5,478 nt of DNA from an uncultured Alphaproteobacteria bacterium (GTDB taxonomy: Bacteria > Pseudomonadota > Alphaproteobacteria > Micropepsales > Micropepsaceae), in NCBI GenBank assembly GCA_937942205.1, contig CALDFO010000604.1:1-5478 (forward strand). Reading direction: 5' to 3'. The notes beneath the pieces are model-generated. The model was not told the origin of the DNA. It searched no databases and saw only the letters and a list, made by a program, of their open reading frames with translations. Shown here piece by piece: positions 1 through 5,478 of this stretch. Position 1 is the first letter of the stretch. Each line of letters starts with the position of its first letter. The translations under genes were made by a program, and so were the position numbers.

Positions 1-711
1 GGCTTCCGCCTCGAACCGCTTGCGCAGGGCGTCGTCGCGGGCTTCCTCCAGTTCGCGCGCCAGGTCTCCGACCTCGAAGCGCAGGCGGGAATCCTCGTCC
101 ATGCGCTTCACCAGCGGCGAGCCGGTATGCCAGAGCTGGAGGGCGATGAACGGCGCCAGCGCGCCGATCACCATGTCCACCAGGCTGTCGCCGGCCAGGA
201 ATCGCACCGAGGTCATGACGGTGATGGGCGCCAGGCTGGCGATATACATCTGCATGTTGCTGCCCCGGCTGACCACCAGCGCGGCGATCACCGACATGGT
301 GGCGGCGGCCAGGAACAGATGGTTGACGGCGTTGCCCGCCTCCCAGCACAGCCAGGGCATCAGGCCCCAGGCGGCGCTTCCCACCACCTGCATCACCACG
401 AAACAATGCAGCCAGGATGCGGCGTCGTTCTCGGCATCGCCATACCGCTCATAGGCGGTGGCCATCAGCACACTGGCCCCGATCACCAGGCCCACCGCCA
501 GCGGCAGCAGGATGACGCTGGACACCGGCGCGTGGCCGAAGATGCCCGACAGGCTGGAACACAGCAGGGCCGCGAACACCGCCCAGATCGGCGAGGTGAT
601 GCGGGTGGAATGCATCGAGCGCGCGGCCAGGTCCAGCTGCGCCTTGAGGACGCGCGGATCGCGCACTGCGACCGCCCCGGTGCGATTCCCGCTGGACTGA
701 CTGGTTGCCAC
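1..711 (-). CDS. Membrane sensor/signalling protein, N-terminal part (likely histidine kinase or related; cut by left edge)
   Basis: An uninterrupted minus-strand frame of 237 codons runs off the left edge, so only the N-terminus is visible. I chose the GTG at 711-709 because GAGG (720-717) lies five bases upstream; the frame stays open further upstream but offers no ATG, GTG or TTG before 780. After a polar N-terminus of about 40 residues come six hydrophobic stretches at roughly 43-58, 64-84, 101-121, 130-147, 153-170 and 177-195. From about residue 203 to the edge the protein turns highly charged (RMDEDSRLRFEVGDLAREL, then EEARDDALRKRFEAEA), a pattern typical of the coiled-coil linker that joins a membrane sensor to a histidine-kinase DHp domain or, less often, a GGDEF domain. 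No H-box or other catalytic motif is inside the window, so kinase activity is inference. It is divergent from parE and separated from it by 194 bases. Confidence is high that it is a gene, moderate for signalling, low for the exact output domain. Confidence 0.8.
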   Translation of the reverse strand, partial: MATSQSSGNRTGAVAVRDPRVLKAQLDLAARSMHSTRITSPIWAVFAALLCSSLSGIFGHAPVSSVILLPLAVGLVIGASVLMATAYERYGDAENDAASWLHCFVVMQVVGSAAWGLMPWLCWEAGNAVNHLFLAAATMSVIAALVVSRGSNMQMYIASLAPITVMTSVRFLAGDSLVDMVIGALAPFIALQLWHTGSPLVKRMDEDSRLRFEVGDLARELEEARDDALRKRFEAEA

Positions 712-905
712 TGACGCCTCGAAAACCGGTACGCGACTGGGGGTTATTATCCCGCCGGGCGTCTTAATATTTGCTTCTTCATGCCGGCGGCGCCCATTGG
801 GGATTCGGCTCGCTTTTGATGGTTGATGGACCGTAAAAATAGACCGCCGGAGGGCCGATTCGCGGTTCCGGCGCTTTCGTCCGCAACCCGTTCACCAAAA
901 GCGTC
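712..905. promoter_or_regulatory. Divergent intergenic control region between the sensor gene and parE
   Basis: This gap separates two start codons facing away from each other, so it must hold promoters for both. For the minus-strand gene, the complement of 746-751 reads GATAAT, a 5/6 match to a -10 box, which would give a leader of about 28 bases ending in the GAGG ribosome site at 720-717; I see no good -35 partner. This -10 lies inside an imperfect palindrome, GGGTTATTATCCC (741-753). For parE, two overlapping TTGATG copies (816-821 and 823-828) precede an A-rich TAAAAAT (834-840), but the spacing is poor and the promoter call is weak. An in-frame TAG at 840-842 closes the parE frame upstream, so the gene cannot start before that point. 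No convincing small gene was seen here. Confidence 0.4.
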
Positions 906-2879
906 ATGGCCCGCAAATCTGAACCCGATCTGTTCGACAGTTCCGCCGCCGCCTCCAAGGGCTACACCGCCAAGGATATCGAGGTGCTGGAGGGGCTGGA
1001 GCCCGTGCGCCGCCGCCCCGGCATGTATATCGGCGGCACGGATTCCAACGCCCTGCATCATCTGGCGGCCGAGATCGTGGACAACGCCATGGACGAAGCG
1101 GTCGCCGGACACGCCAGCCGCATCGAGATCGAGCTCAAGCCCGGCAACATCCTGTTCGTGCGGGACAATGGACGCGGCATCCCGGTGGACCCGCACCCCA
1201 AATTCAAGAACAAATCGGCGCTGGAAGTCATCATGACCACGCTTCATGCGGGCGGAAAGTTCGACGGCAAGGCCTATGAGACCTCCGGCGGCCTGCACGG
1301 CGTGGGCTCGTCGGTCGTCAACGCCCTGTCGGAATGGATGGAAGTCGAGGTCGCCCGCGACAAGCACGCCTGGAAGATGCGGTTCGAGCGCGGCCAGGCC
1401 ATGGGCAAGCTGAAGGATCTGGGCGCGGTGAACCGCCGTGGCACCATCGTCTCCTTCCGCCCGGACGAAAAGATTTTCGGCGACCTGCAATTCTCCCCGG
1501 CGCGGCTGCACCGCGCCGCCAAGTCCAAGGCCTATCTGTTCCGGGGCGTGGAAATCCACTGGATCTGCGATCCGTCGCTGATCGCCGACGAGACGCCCGC
1601 CCAGGACACGCTGAAATTTCCCGGCGGCCTGCTGGACTTCCTGCGCGGCGAGATCGGCAAGGCCCAGACCGTCAACCAGCGCGATTTCGCGGGCCGCACC
1701 GAAAATAAAGACGGGCGTGGCGCGGTGGAATGGGCGGTGACCTGGGCGCCCAGCCGCGATCCCTTCACCCGCTCCTATTGCAACACCATTCCCACTCCGA
1801 TGGGCGGCACCCACGAACAGGGCCTTCGCAACGCCCTGACCAAGGCGCTGCGCGCCCATGGCGAGCGCACCAACAACCGCAAGACGTCGCTGATCACCGC
1901 CGACGATGTGATGGACGCGGCCTGCGCCGTGCTGTCGGTCTTTATCCGCGAGCCGGAATTCCAGGGCCAGACCAAGGACAAGCTGTCCAGCCCCGACGCC
2001 CAGCGCCTGGTGGAAACCGTGGTGCGCGACCATTTCGATCACTGGCTGGCGGAAAGCCCGGCGGAGGCCGACCGCCTGCTGGGTTTCGTGATCGACTGCG
2101 CCGAGGACCGGCTGAAGAAGCGCCAGGAAAAGGAAACCAAGCGCCAGTCGGCGACGCGCAAGCTGCGCCTGCCCGGCAAGCTGGCCGACTGCTCCAAGGG
2201 CGCGGCCGACGGCACCGAAATCTTCCTGGTGGAAGGTGACAGCGCGGGCGGCAGCGCCAAACAGGCGCGCGACCGCGCCACCCAGGCCATCCTGCCCCTG
2301 CGCGGCAAGATCCTCAACGTGGCCAGCGCGGCGGCGGGCAAGCTGCAACAGAACCAGGAACTGTCGGACCTGGTGCAGGCGCTGGGCTGCGGTACCGGCG
2401 CGAAATACAGCGCCAATGACCTGCGCTATGACCGCATCATCATCATGACCGACGCCGATGTGGACGGAGCGCATATCGCGTCCCTGCTGCTGACCTTCTT
2501 CTATCGCGAGATGCCGGGCCTGATCGCCGACGGCAAGCTGTTCCTGGCGATGCCGCCGCTCTATCGCCTCACCCAGGGCGGCAAGACCGTCTATGCCCGC
2601 GACGATGCCGACCGCGAACGTATCCTCAAGACCGAGTTCCGCGCCAACGCCAAGGTGGAAGTTTCCCGCTTCAAGGGTCTGGGCGAGATGATGCCCGCCC
2701 AGCTCAAGGAAACCACCATGCGGCCGGGTCACCGCACCCTGTTGCAGGTGCGGATTCCCGAAGGCGACGGCAAGGCCACCGAAAACCTGTTCGAGCGCCT
2801 GATGGGCAAGAAGCCGGAACTGCGCTTCCAGTTCATTCAGGAGAATGCAGAGTTTGCACGAGAAGCGGTGGACGTCTGA
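906..2879 (+). CDS. parE: DNA topoisomerase IV subunit B (ParE)
   Basis: ParE supplies the ATPase and metal-binding half of topoisomerase IV, the ParC2ParE2 type IIA enzyme that unlinks replicated chromosomes in the cytoplasm. The 657-residue protein has all expected parts. The GHKL ATPase has the catalytic Glu56 and Mg-binding Asn60 in AEIVDNAMDE, DNGRGIPVD at 87-95 and the glycine-rich lid GGLHGVGSSVVNA at 128-140. The transducer carries PTPMGGTHEQG near 297-306 and the ATP-contacting QTKDKL at 355-360. The TOPRIM domain has EGDSAGG at 443-449 and DADVDG at 516-521, followed by RFKGLGEMMPAQL from 588. The length, well below the roughly 800 residues of proteobacterial GyrB, and the HPKFKNKSALEVIMTTLHAG segment favour ParE over GyrB. 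ATG 906 is the first usual start after an in-frame stop at 840-842, yet no clear Shine-Dalgarno precedes it (CACCAAAAGCGTC), so initiation may be weak or SD-independent. The partner gene parC is not in the window. The last codons (TTT, and the only CGA among about 50 Arg codons I read) are discussed under the tail repeat. Confidence 0.97.
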   Translation: MARKSEPDLFDSSAAASKGYTAKDIEVLEGLEPVRRRPGMYIGGTDSNALHHLAAEIVDNAMDEAVAGHASRIEIELKPGNILFVRDNGRGIPVDPHPKFKNKSALEVIMTTLHAGGKFDGKAYETSGGLHGVGSSVVNALSEWMEVEVARDKHAWKMRFERGQAMGKLKDLGAVNRRGTIVSFRPDEKIFGDLQFSPARLHRAAKSKAYLFRGVEIHWICDPSLIADETPAQDTLKFPGGLLDFLRGEIGKAQTVNQRDFAGRTENKDGRGAVEWAVTWAPSRDPFTRSYCNTIPTPMGGTHEQGLRNALTKALRAHGERTNNRKTSLITADDVMDAACAVLSVFIREPEFQGQTKDKLSSPDAQRLVETVVRDHFDHWLAESPAEADRLLGFVIDCAEDRLKKRQEKETKRQSATRKLRLPGKLADCSKGAADGTEIFLVEGDSAGGSAKQARDRATQAILPLRGKILNVASAAAGKLQQNQELSDLVQALGCGTGAKYSANDLRYDRIIIMTDADVDGAHIASLLLTFFYREMPGLIADGKLFLAMPPLYRLTQGGKTVYARDDADRERILKTEFRANAKVEVSRFKGLGEMMPAQLKETTMRPGHRTLLQVRIPEGDGKATENLFERLMGKKPELRFQFIQENAEFAREAVDV

Positions 2880-2964
2880 CGTCTCACACGCTGCTGTCTT
2901 TTGGGTCGCTCCGCCTTGCGGCGACGCTCCTGCAGAGTTCGCACGCGAAGCGGTGGACGTCTGA
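2846..2964. repeat. Direct repeat: the parE 3' tail is duplicated 85 bases downstream
   Basis: The last 34 bases of parE (2846-2879) recur at 2931-2964 with 32 of 34 identical. Both copies would encode AEFAREAVDV followed by TGA. The two differences are TTT versus TTC and CGA versus CGC, both synonymous. The copies are separated by 51 bases (2880-2930) that contain a small hairpin, and the second copy ends four bases before the converging stop codon of the M28 gene. The outer copy carries the codons usual for this genome, while the copy now serving parE carries the less usual ones. A simple tandem duplication does not explain it, because similarity stops at both ends of the 34 bases. An insertion that brought a replacement gene tail, or a collapsed integrative element leaving attL/attR-like ends, would fit; this is inference. 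Confidence 0.85.
2905..2925. other. Imperfect hairpin in the convergent parE/M28 gap
   Basis: GTCG (2905-2908) and CCGC (2911-2914) pair with GCGG (2918-2921) and CGAC (2922-2925), with a two-base CT bulge and a CTT loop. It lies between two converging genes, where a terminator is expected, but neither strand shows a T-run after the stem: the plus strand continues GCTCCTGCAG and the minus strand CCAAAAGAC. It is therefore either a poor or factor-dependent terminator, or part of the foreign 51-base segment between the two parE tail copies. The motif CGCTCC occurs on both sides of the loop (2907-2912 and 2925-2930). Confidence 0.4.
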
Positions 2965-2968
2965 TCCG

Positions 2969-5131
2969 CTAGCGTGCCGGTACCCGGATCGTCGCCACCC
3001 GCAGGGTGCGGTCGCCCGTCTGCGACGGCACCGCCAGATTGCCCCGCGCCTTGATCAGCGCCGCGCCCTCCGGCGGCAGGCCCCGGCTCAGGGACGCCAG
3101 CGTCAGTGACAACGGCCCACGCGCATCCACCTCCAGCGTCATGCGGGCCCGGCCGCAGTCGGGCGTACCGCACATCACCATCACCGGCCCGCGCGGCACC
3201 ACCACCGTCACATCATTGACGGACACGCGGCGCAGCCCCGCCTCCGGTGGCGCCATCAGCAGCACGCCATCGCCCGGCGCCTCCAGCGCCAGTGTCACGC
3301 GATGGCCGTCACGCGAAACGGTGGCGCGTGGCGCGGTCAAGCGCGCCTGGCCCGCCGGGGCGATATAGGCGCGCTCCACCAGCATCTCCGGGTTGGTGGA
3401 AAAGCGTGCAACCGCACGCAGCGCGGGTGGCAACCGCTCCACCGGATCGGCCATCCAGAAGGCTTTGCCATCCTTCTCGGCATAGCGCAGATTCAGGCGC
3501 TGCGGCGCAGCTTCGCTGAAGGCCGGTTGCAGGCCCGCCGTCACCGCCAGGCCGATGGCAAGCAACAGCGCGGCGATGGCCGATGCGCCGTGTCCCCGGC
3601 CCCTGGCCAACAGCGGCAGCAGCGCCACCAGCGCAAAGGCAAGCGGGACCATGAACAGGGGATGCATTTTCAGGCCCAGCGCCGGCTCCAGGCCCTGCGC
3701 CAGCGGAACCCACACCAGCAGCACCACCAGCGCCGACACGAACAGGGCGATCCCGCGCCCGCCCCGGATCGTCGCCAGCAGCAACGGCGCCGCCACCAGC
3801 GCGGGGAACAGGAAATAAGGCGTGACGCCGGGCGCCAGCAGCGCGCAGGTGACCGCCAATGCCGCCAGCCACAACCAGGCCGCCACGCCACCTGCCGCAC
3901 GCGCCGTCAGCAACGCCGCGAAGAACGCGCCGAGCCCCAGCGACAGGCGCAGAAAGACCGGATGGGCATAAGACGGATCGGCATGGCCCGACAGCCAGGC
4001 CGCCAAACCGTGCAGCACAAAGCCCATGCCGATACAGCCCAGCACCAGCAGAGGCGGCATCGCGCCCGCCAGCACGGGACGCGACACCGTGTGACGGGCG
4101 CGCTGCGTCAACCGGCCCGCCAGGGCGATCATGCCGAAGGCCAGCAGCGACAGCGGCAGCCCCCAGCTCTGCGGCAGGCGCGGCAACCACCAGCCCAGCA
4201 CATCCATATAGAGGGCGTCGCCGCCTTTCAGCGCCGCGTCATCGGTGCCCGCCAACGCCTCCGCCAAGCCCAGCAGATTCTCGCCATGATGCTGAAGACT
4301 GGACTGGTCCAGGTTTTCGCGGCGGTCCAGCGGGGTGTGATACTGCGCGGCGTTGCCGATGAAAGCGAAGTTGTAGCCGGCGATCCCGGCGCGCAGGAAC
4401 GGCGTCAGGTCGGTGTCGTTGGGCATGATCTTGTAGACTTCGGCATAAAGCGACGAAGCCGCCACATGCGAAACGCTGTCCGCATACAGCGCCACCAGCG
4501 GCGCGTCGCCGGGGCTGGTCTGGAACAGGTAACTGGGGCCGCGATTGCCCCGCGCCTCCATATTGACCACGACGCCGGGCCGGGCCGCCGGATCGCGCAG
4601 ATAGGCCCGCGCCCCCAACAAGCCGTTTTCCTCGCCGTCGGTGAACAGCGCCCGGATGGGCCGGTGGCGCGGCAGGCCCCGCGCCTGCAGGGCGCGGACG
4701 GTTTCCAGAATGGTGGCGACGCCGGAGATATCGTCGCCCGCGCCGGGCCCCGCCGCCACCGAATCCAGATGCGCCATCAGCAGCAGGGGCGCGCCGCGGC
4801 CCGGCGAAATCTCCGCGACGACATTGGTGACGGTGCCGCAGGTCACAAAGGTGCTTCGTCCGGCGCAGGACATGCCGGCCTGGGTCCGGGCCGTTACGCC
4901 CAGCCGCGCCAGTTCTTCCAGCAGGCGGACGCGCAGCGCCGCGTTCCCGGCCGAACCGGCGGGCCGGGGATTTTGCGCCCCCAGCAGCCGGGCCATCACG
5001 GCGTCGGCGCGGGCCGCCGAAAATTGACGGACGGGCGCTTCCGGTCCCAGGGGCGCGGGCTGGTGCCGGCCATGGGCCGCCAGCAGCCAGACGCCCACGG
5101 CCAGCGCCGCCAATCCCCAGATCCGCCCCAA
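2969..5131 (-). CDS. M28-family zinc aminopeptidase with C-terminal multi-helix membrane region
   Basis: A 720-residue membrane metallopeptidase predicted to release N-terminal amino acids on the outer face of the inner membrane. Residues about 5-20 form a signal anchor. The M28 domain follows with a full ligand set, spaced as in characterised M28 enzymes: His121 (AHLDS), bridging Asp133 (GAGDDISG), general base Glu167 and ligand Glu168 (DGEENG), Glu192 (NMEARG) and His265 (QYHTPLD). About eight hydrophobic helices follow (near 323-340, 354-378, 392-410, 415-433, 436-454, 459-478, 490-508, 515-533), then a soluble C-terminal domain of about 185 residues. Close cysteine pairs at 89/98 and 654/659 would suit disulfides in an oxidising compartment, placing both soluble domains in the periplasm. 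The layout recalls the eukaryotic membrane M28 proteases (ER FXNA, vacuolar Pff1), by memory of the family. The start is TTG at 5131-5129, with GGCGGA four bases upstream and the signal anchor directly after; no ATG or GTG is available just upstream. The stop is TAG at 2971-2969. Substrate is unknown. Confidence 0.9.
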   Translation of the reverse strand: MGRIWGLAALAVGVWLLAAHGRHQPAPLGPEAPVRQFSAARADAVMARLLGAQNPRPAGSAGNAALRVRLLEELARLGVTARTQAGMSCAGRSTFVTCGTVTNVVAEISPGRGAPLLLMAHLDSVAAGPGAGDDISGVATILETVRALQARGLPRHRPIRALFTDGEENGLLGARAYLRDPAARPGVVVNMEARGNRGPSYLFQTSPGDAPLVALYADSVSHVAASSLYAEVYKIMPNDTDLTPFLRAGIAGYNFAFIGNAAQYHTPLDRRENLDQSSLQHHGENLLGLAEALAGTDDAALKGGDALYMDVLGWWLPRLPQSWGLPLSLLAFGMIALAGRLTQRARHTVSRPVLAGAMPPLLVLGCIGMGFVLHGLAAWLSGHADPSYAHPVFLRLSLGLGAFFAALLTARAAGGVAAWLWLAALAVTCALLAPGVTPYFLFPALVAAPLLLATIRGGRGIALFVSALVVLLVWVPLAQGLEPALGLKMHPLFMVPLAFALVALLPLLARGRGHGASAIAALLLAIGLAVTAGLQPAFSEAAPQRLNLRYAEKDGKAFWMADPVERLPPALRAVARFSTNPEMLVERAYIAPAGQARLTAPRATVSRDGHRVTLALEAPGDGVLLMAPPEAGLRRVSVNDVTVVVPRGPVMVMCGTPDCGRARMTLEVDARGPLSLTLASLSRGLPPEGAALIKARGNLAVPSQTGDRTLRVATIRVPAR

Positions 5132-5167
5132 TTTTCCGCCCCGGATTCCGCCTAAGCCCTTAAATAC

Positions 5168-5199
5168 AGGGATATCTTGATTTTTGGAGGAATATCCCT
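5168..5199. repeat. Inverted repeat AGGGATAT-N16-ATATCCCT, candidate operator
   Basis: AGGGATAT at 5168-5175 is repeated in perfect inverted form as ATATCCCT at 5192-5199, separated by 16 bases. It overlaps the proposed -35 and spacer of the helicase promoter and lies 37 bases upstream of the peptidase start codon, so a dimeric regulator bound here could affect both genes. The half-site centres are 24 bases apart. As RNA it could form an eight-pair stem, but it probably lies upstream of the transcription start. The operator role is inference. Confidence 0.5.
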
Positions 5200-5233
5200 A
5201 TTTTGCAGTGCGATAAGAGTCGTGCCGCCATCC

Positions 5234-5272
5234 GGGCGCGCGGCCTGGGCGCCACATGTCGCGCCCCTTTTT
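5234..5272 (+). terminator. Terminator-like hairpin in the helicase leader, possible attenuator
   Basis: GGGCGC (5247-5252) pairs perfectly with GCGCCC (5261-5266) around an eight-base loop, and the stem is followed by C and five T's (5268-5272), the form of an intrinsic terminator reading on the plus strand. An upstream arm, GGGCGCG (5234-5240), can pair with the same 3' arm (CGCGCCC, 5260-5266), so two alternative stems compete. No plus-strand gene lies between the parE stop at 2879 and this point, so a terminator here would act on the helicase transcript itself. It ends one base before the AGGAG at 5274-5278. In GC-rich DNA such a stem can arise by chance; the T-run makes it more than ordinary. 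Confidence 0.45.
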
Positions 5273-5293
5273 CAGGAGCGTGCTACGACCAGT

Positions 5294-5478
5294 GTGACGA
5301 CCTCCGGCGCGGAAGCCGGAACCCTCGAAGGTATTGAAATCTCTCAGACTTCGACGACAGAGACCCCAGTCATCCAGCCGGAAACGCCCGGTTTCGACAG
5401 CCTGGGCCTCTCCCCCGATCTTCTCAAGGCGGTGGCCGACAGCGGCTACACCACCCCGACGCCGATCCAGGCCCAGAC
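5294..5478 (+). CDS. DEAD-box RNA helicase, N-terminal fragment (cut by right edge)
   Basis: The visible 61 codons end in the Q motif of DEAD-box ATP-dependent RNA helicases: GYTTPTPIQ, with the invariant Gln59 and an aromatic Phe34 exactly 17 residues before the motif glycine ([14 protein letters not shown] leads in). In this family the Q motif reads the adenine of ATP; the proteins unwind or remodel RNA in ribosome assembly, mRNA decay and cold adaptation. Motif I, DEAD and the helicase C domain would lie beyond the right edge, so the subgroup (RhlE-, DeaD-like or other) cannot be set. The first 33 residues are Thr/Ser/Glu-rich and probably disordered. The start is uncertain: GTG at 5294 is the only usual start in frame, but AGGAG (5274-5278) is 15 bases away from it, whereas an in-frame ACG at 5285 has an ideal six-base spacing. 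It is divergent from the M28 gene. Confidence 0.88.
   Translation, partial: MTTSGAEAGTLEGIEISQTSTTETPVIQPETPGFDSLGLSPDLLKAVADSGYTTPTPIQAQ

Larger units (their letters stand above)
5132..5293. promoter_or_regulatory. AT-rich divergent control region and helicase leader
   Basis: This region separates the starts of the M28 peptidase (minus) and the DEAD-box helicase (plus). Bases 5160-5220 are markedly AT-rich in an otherwise GC-rich window, as expected for promoters. A possible helicase promoter is TTGATT (5177-5182), 16 bases, then TATTTT (5199-5204), each box matching consensus at four of six positions; it would start transcription near 5211 and give a leader of roughly 80 bases. A second -10-like GATAAG sits at 5212-5217. 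For the peptidase I found no convincing -10/-35 pair. The rest of the region holds the inverted repeat and the terminator-like hairpin listed separately. No complete gene was recognised in it. Confidence 0.5.

Noticed and set aside
20..714. Plus-strand frames of 144, 195 and 80 codons at the left edge
   Set aside because: They lie opposite the minus-strand sensor gene, which shows clean membrane helices and a ribosome site; the plus-strand products are low-complexity.
849..860. GGAGGG followed by an in-frame ATT as an alternative parE start
   Set aside because: ATT initiation is very rare and the added residues do not resemble ParE N-termini; ATG 906 gives a normal length.
823..1236. Plus-strand frame of 137 codons starting upstream of parE
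   Set aside because: It overlaps the parE ATPase domain in another frame and encodes a Pro/Arg/Ser-rich product with no support.
906..2879. GyrB rather than ParE
   Set aside because: The length of 657 residues and the ParE-type sequence after the ATP-binding region argue against the longer proteobacterial GyrB.
2905..2925. Hairpin as an intrinsic terminator of parE or the M28 gene
   Set aside because: No T-run follows the stem on either strand, so it is listed only as a hairpin.
2967..2974. CGCTAGCG palindrome around the M28 stop codon
   Set aside because: An eight-base palindrome is common by chance and no function follows from its position.
747..3173. Long minus-strand open frame of 808 codons across parE
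   Set aside because: It is antisense to the well-supported parE and its product is Gly/Ala/His/Gln-rich without recognisable domains, the usual mirror of GC-rich codon bias.
3302..5155. Plus-strand open frame of 617 codons across the M28 gene
   Set aside because: Its product is dominated by Arg, Gln and His with no fold-like pattern; it is the antisense shadow of the peptidase, whose active-site motifs are intact.

Overview
This is a GC-rich window (about two-thirds G+C by eye) that reads as chromosomal DNA of an alphaproteobacterium. The ParE sequence, the strong CGC/CTG/GGC codon preference and the GTG/TTG starts all fit that, but no tool was available to place it more precisely. It holds two complete genes, two genes cut by the window edges and two divergent control regions. 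No tRNA, rRNA, CRISPR array or transposase was seen.

Layout. (1) 1-711, minus strand: the N-terminal half of a membrane-anchored signalling protein, with six predicted membrane helices followed by the start of a charged coiled coil. Its output domain lies beyond the left edge. (2) 712-905: a divergent promoter region. (3) 906-2879, plus strand: complete parE, the ATPase/TOPRIM subunit of topoisomerase IV. (4) 2880-2968: a short convergent gap that holds a second, slightly different copy of the last 34 bases of parE and a small hairpin. (5) 2969-5131, minus strand: a complete M28-family zinc aminopeptidase fused to about eight membrane helices and a C-terminal extracytoplasmic domain. (6) 5132-5293: an AT-rich divergent control region with an inverted repeat, a possible promoter and a terminator-like hairpin. 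(7) 5294-5478, plus strand: the start of a DEAD-box RNA helicase, cut off just after its Q motif.

The genes do not form a single pathway. The orientations are HK-like <- -> parE -> <- M28 <- -> helicase, so each gene appears to be its own transcription unit.

Two places deserve attention. The first is the duplicated parE tail, where the outer copy has the more typical codons; this suggests an insertion or recombination event at the 3' end of an essential gene that kept the protein end intact. The second is the helicase leader. A GC hairpin followed by five T's sits just upstream of the ribosome binding site, although no other plus-strand gene lies upstream for it to terminate. A 13-codon upstream reading frame starts in its loop and overlaps the helicase GTG, and a well-spaced but non-canonical ACG competes as start codon. 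This looks like a possible attenuated or autoregulated leader, but it is inferred from sequence only.
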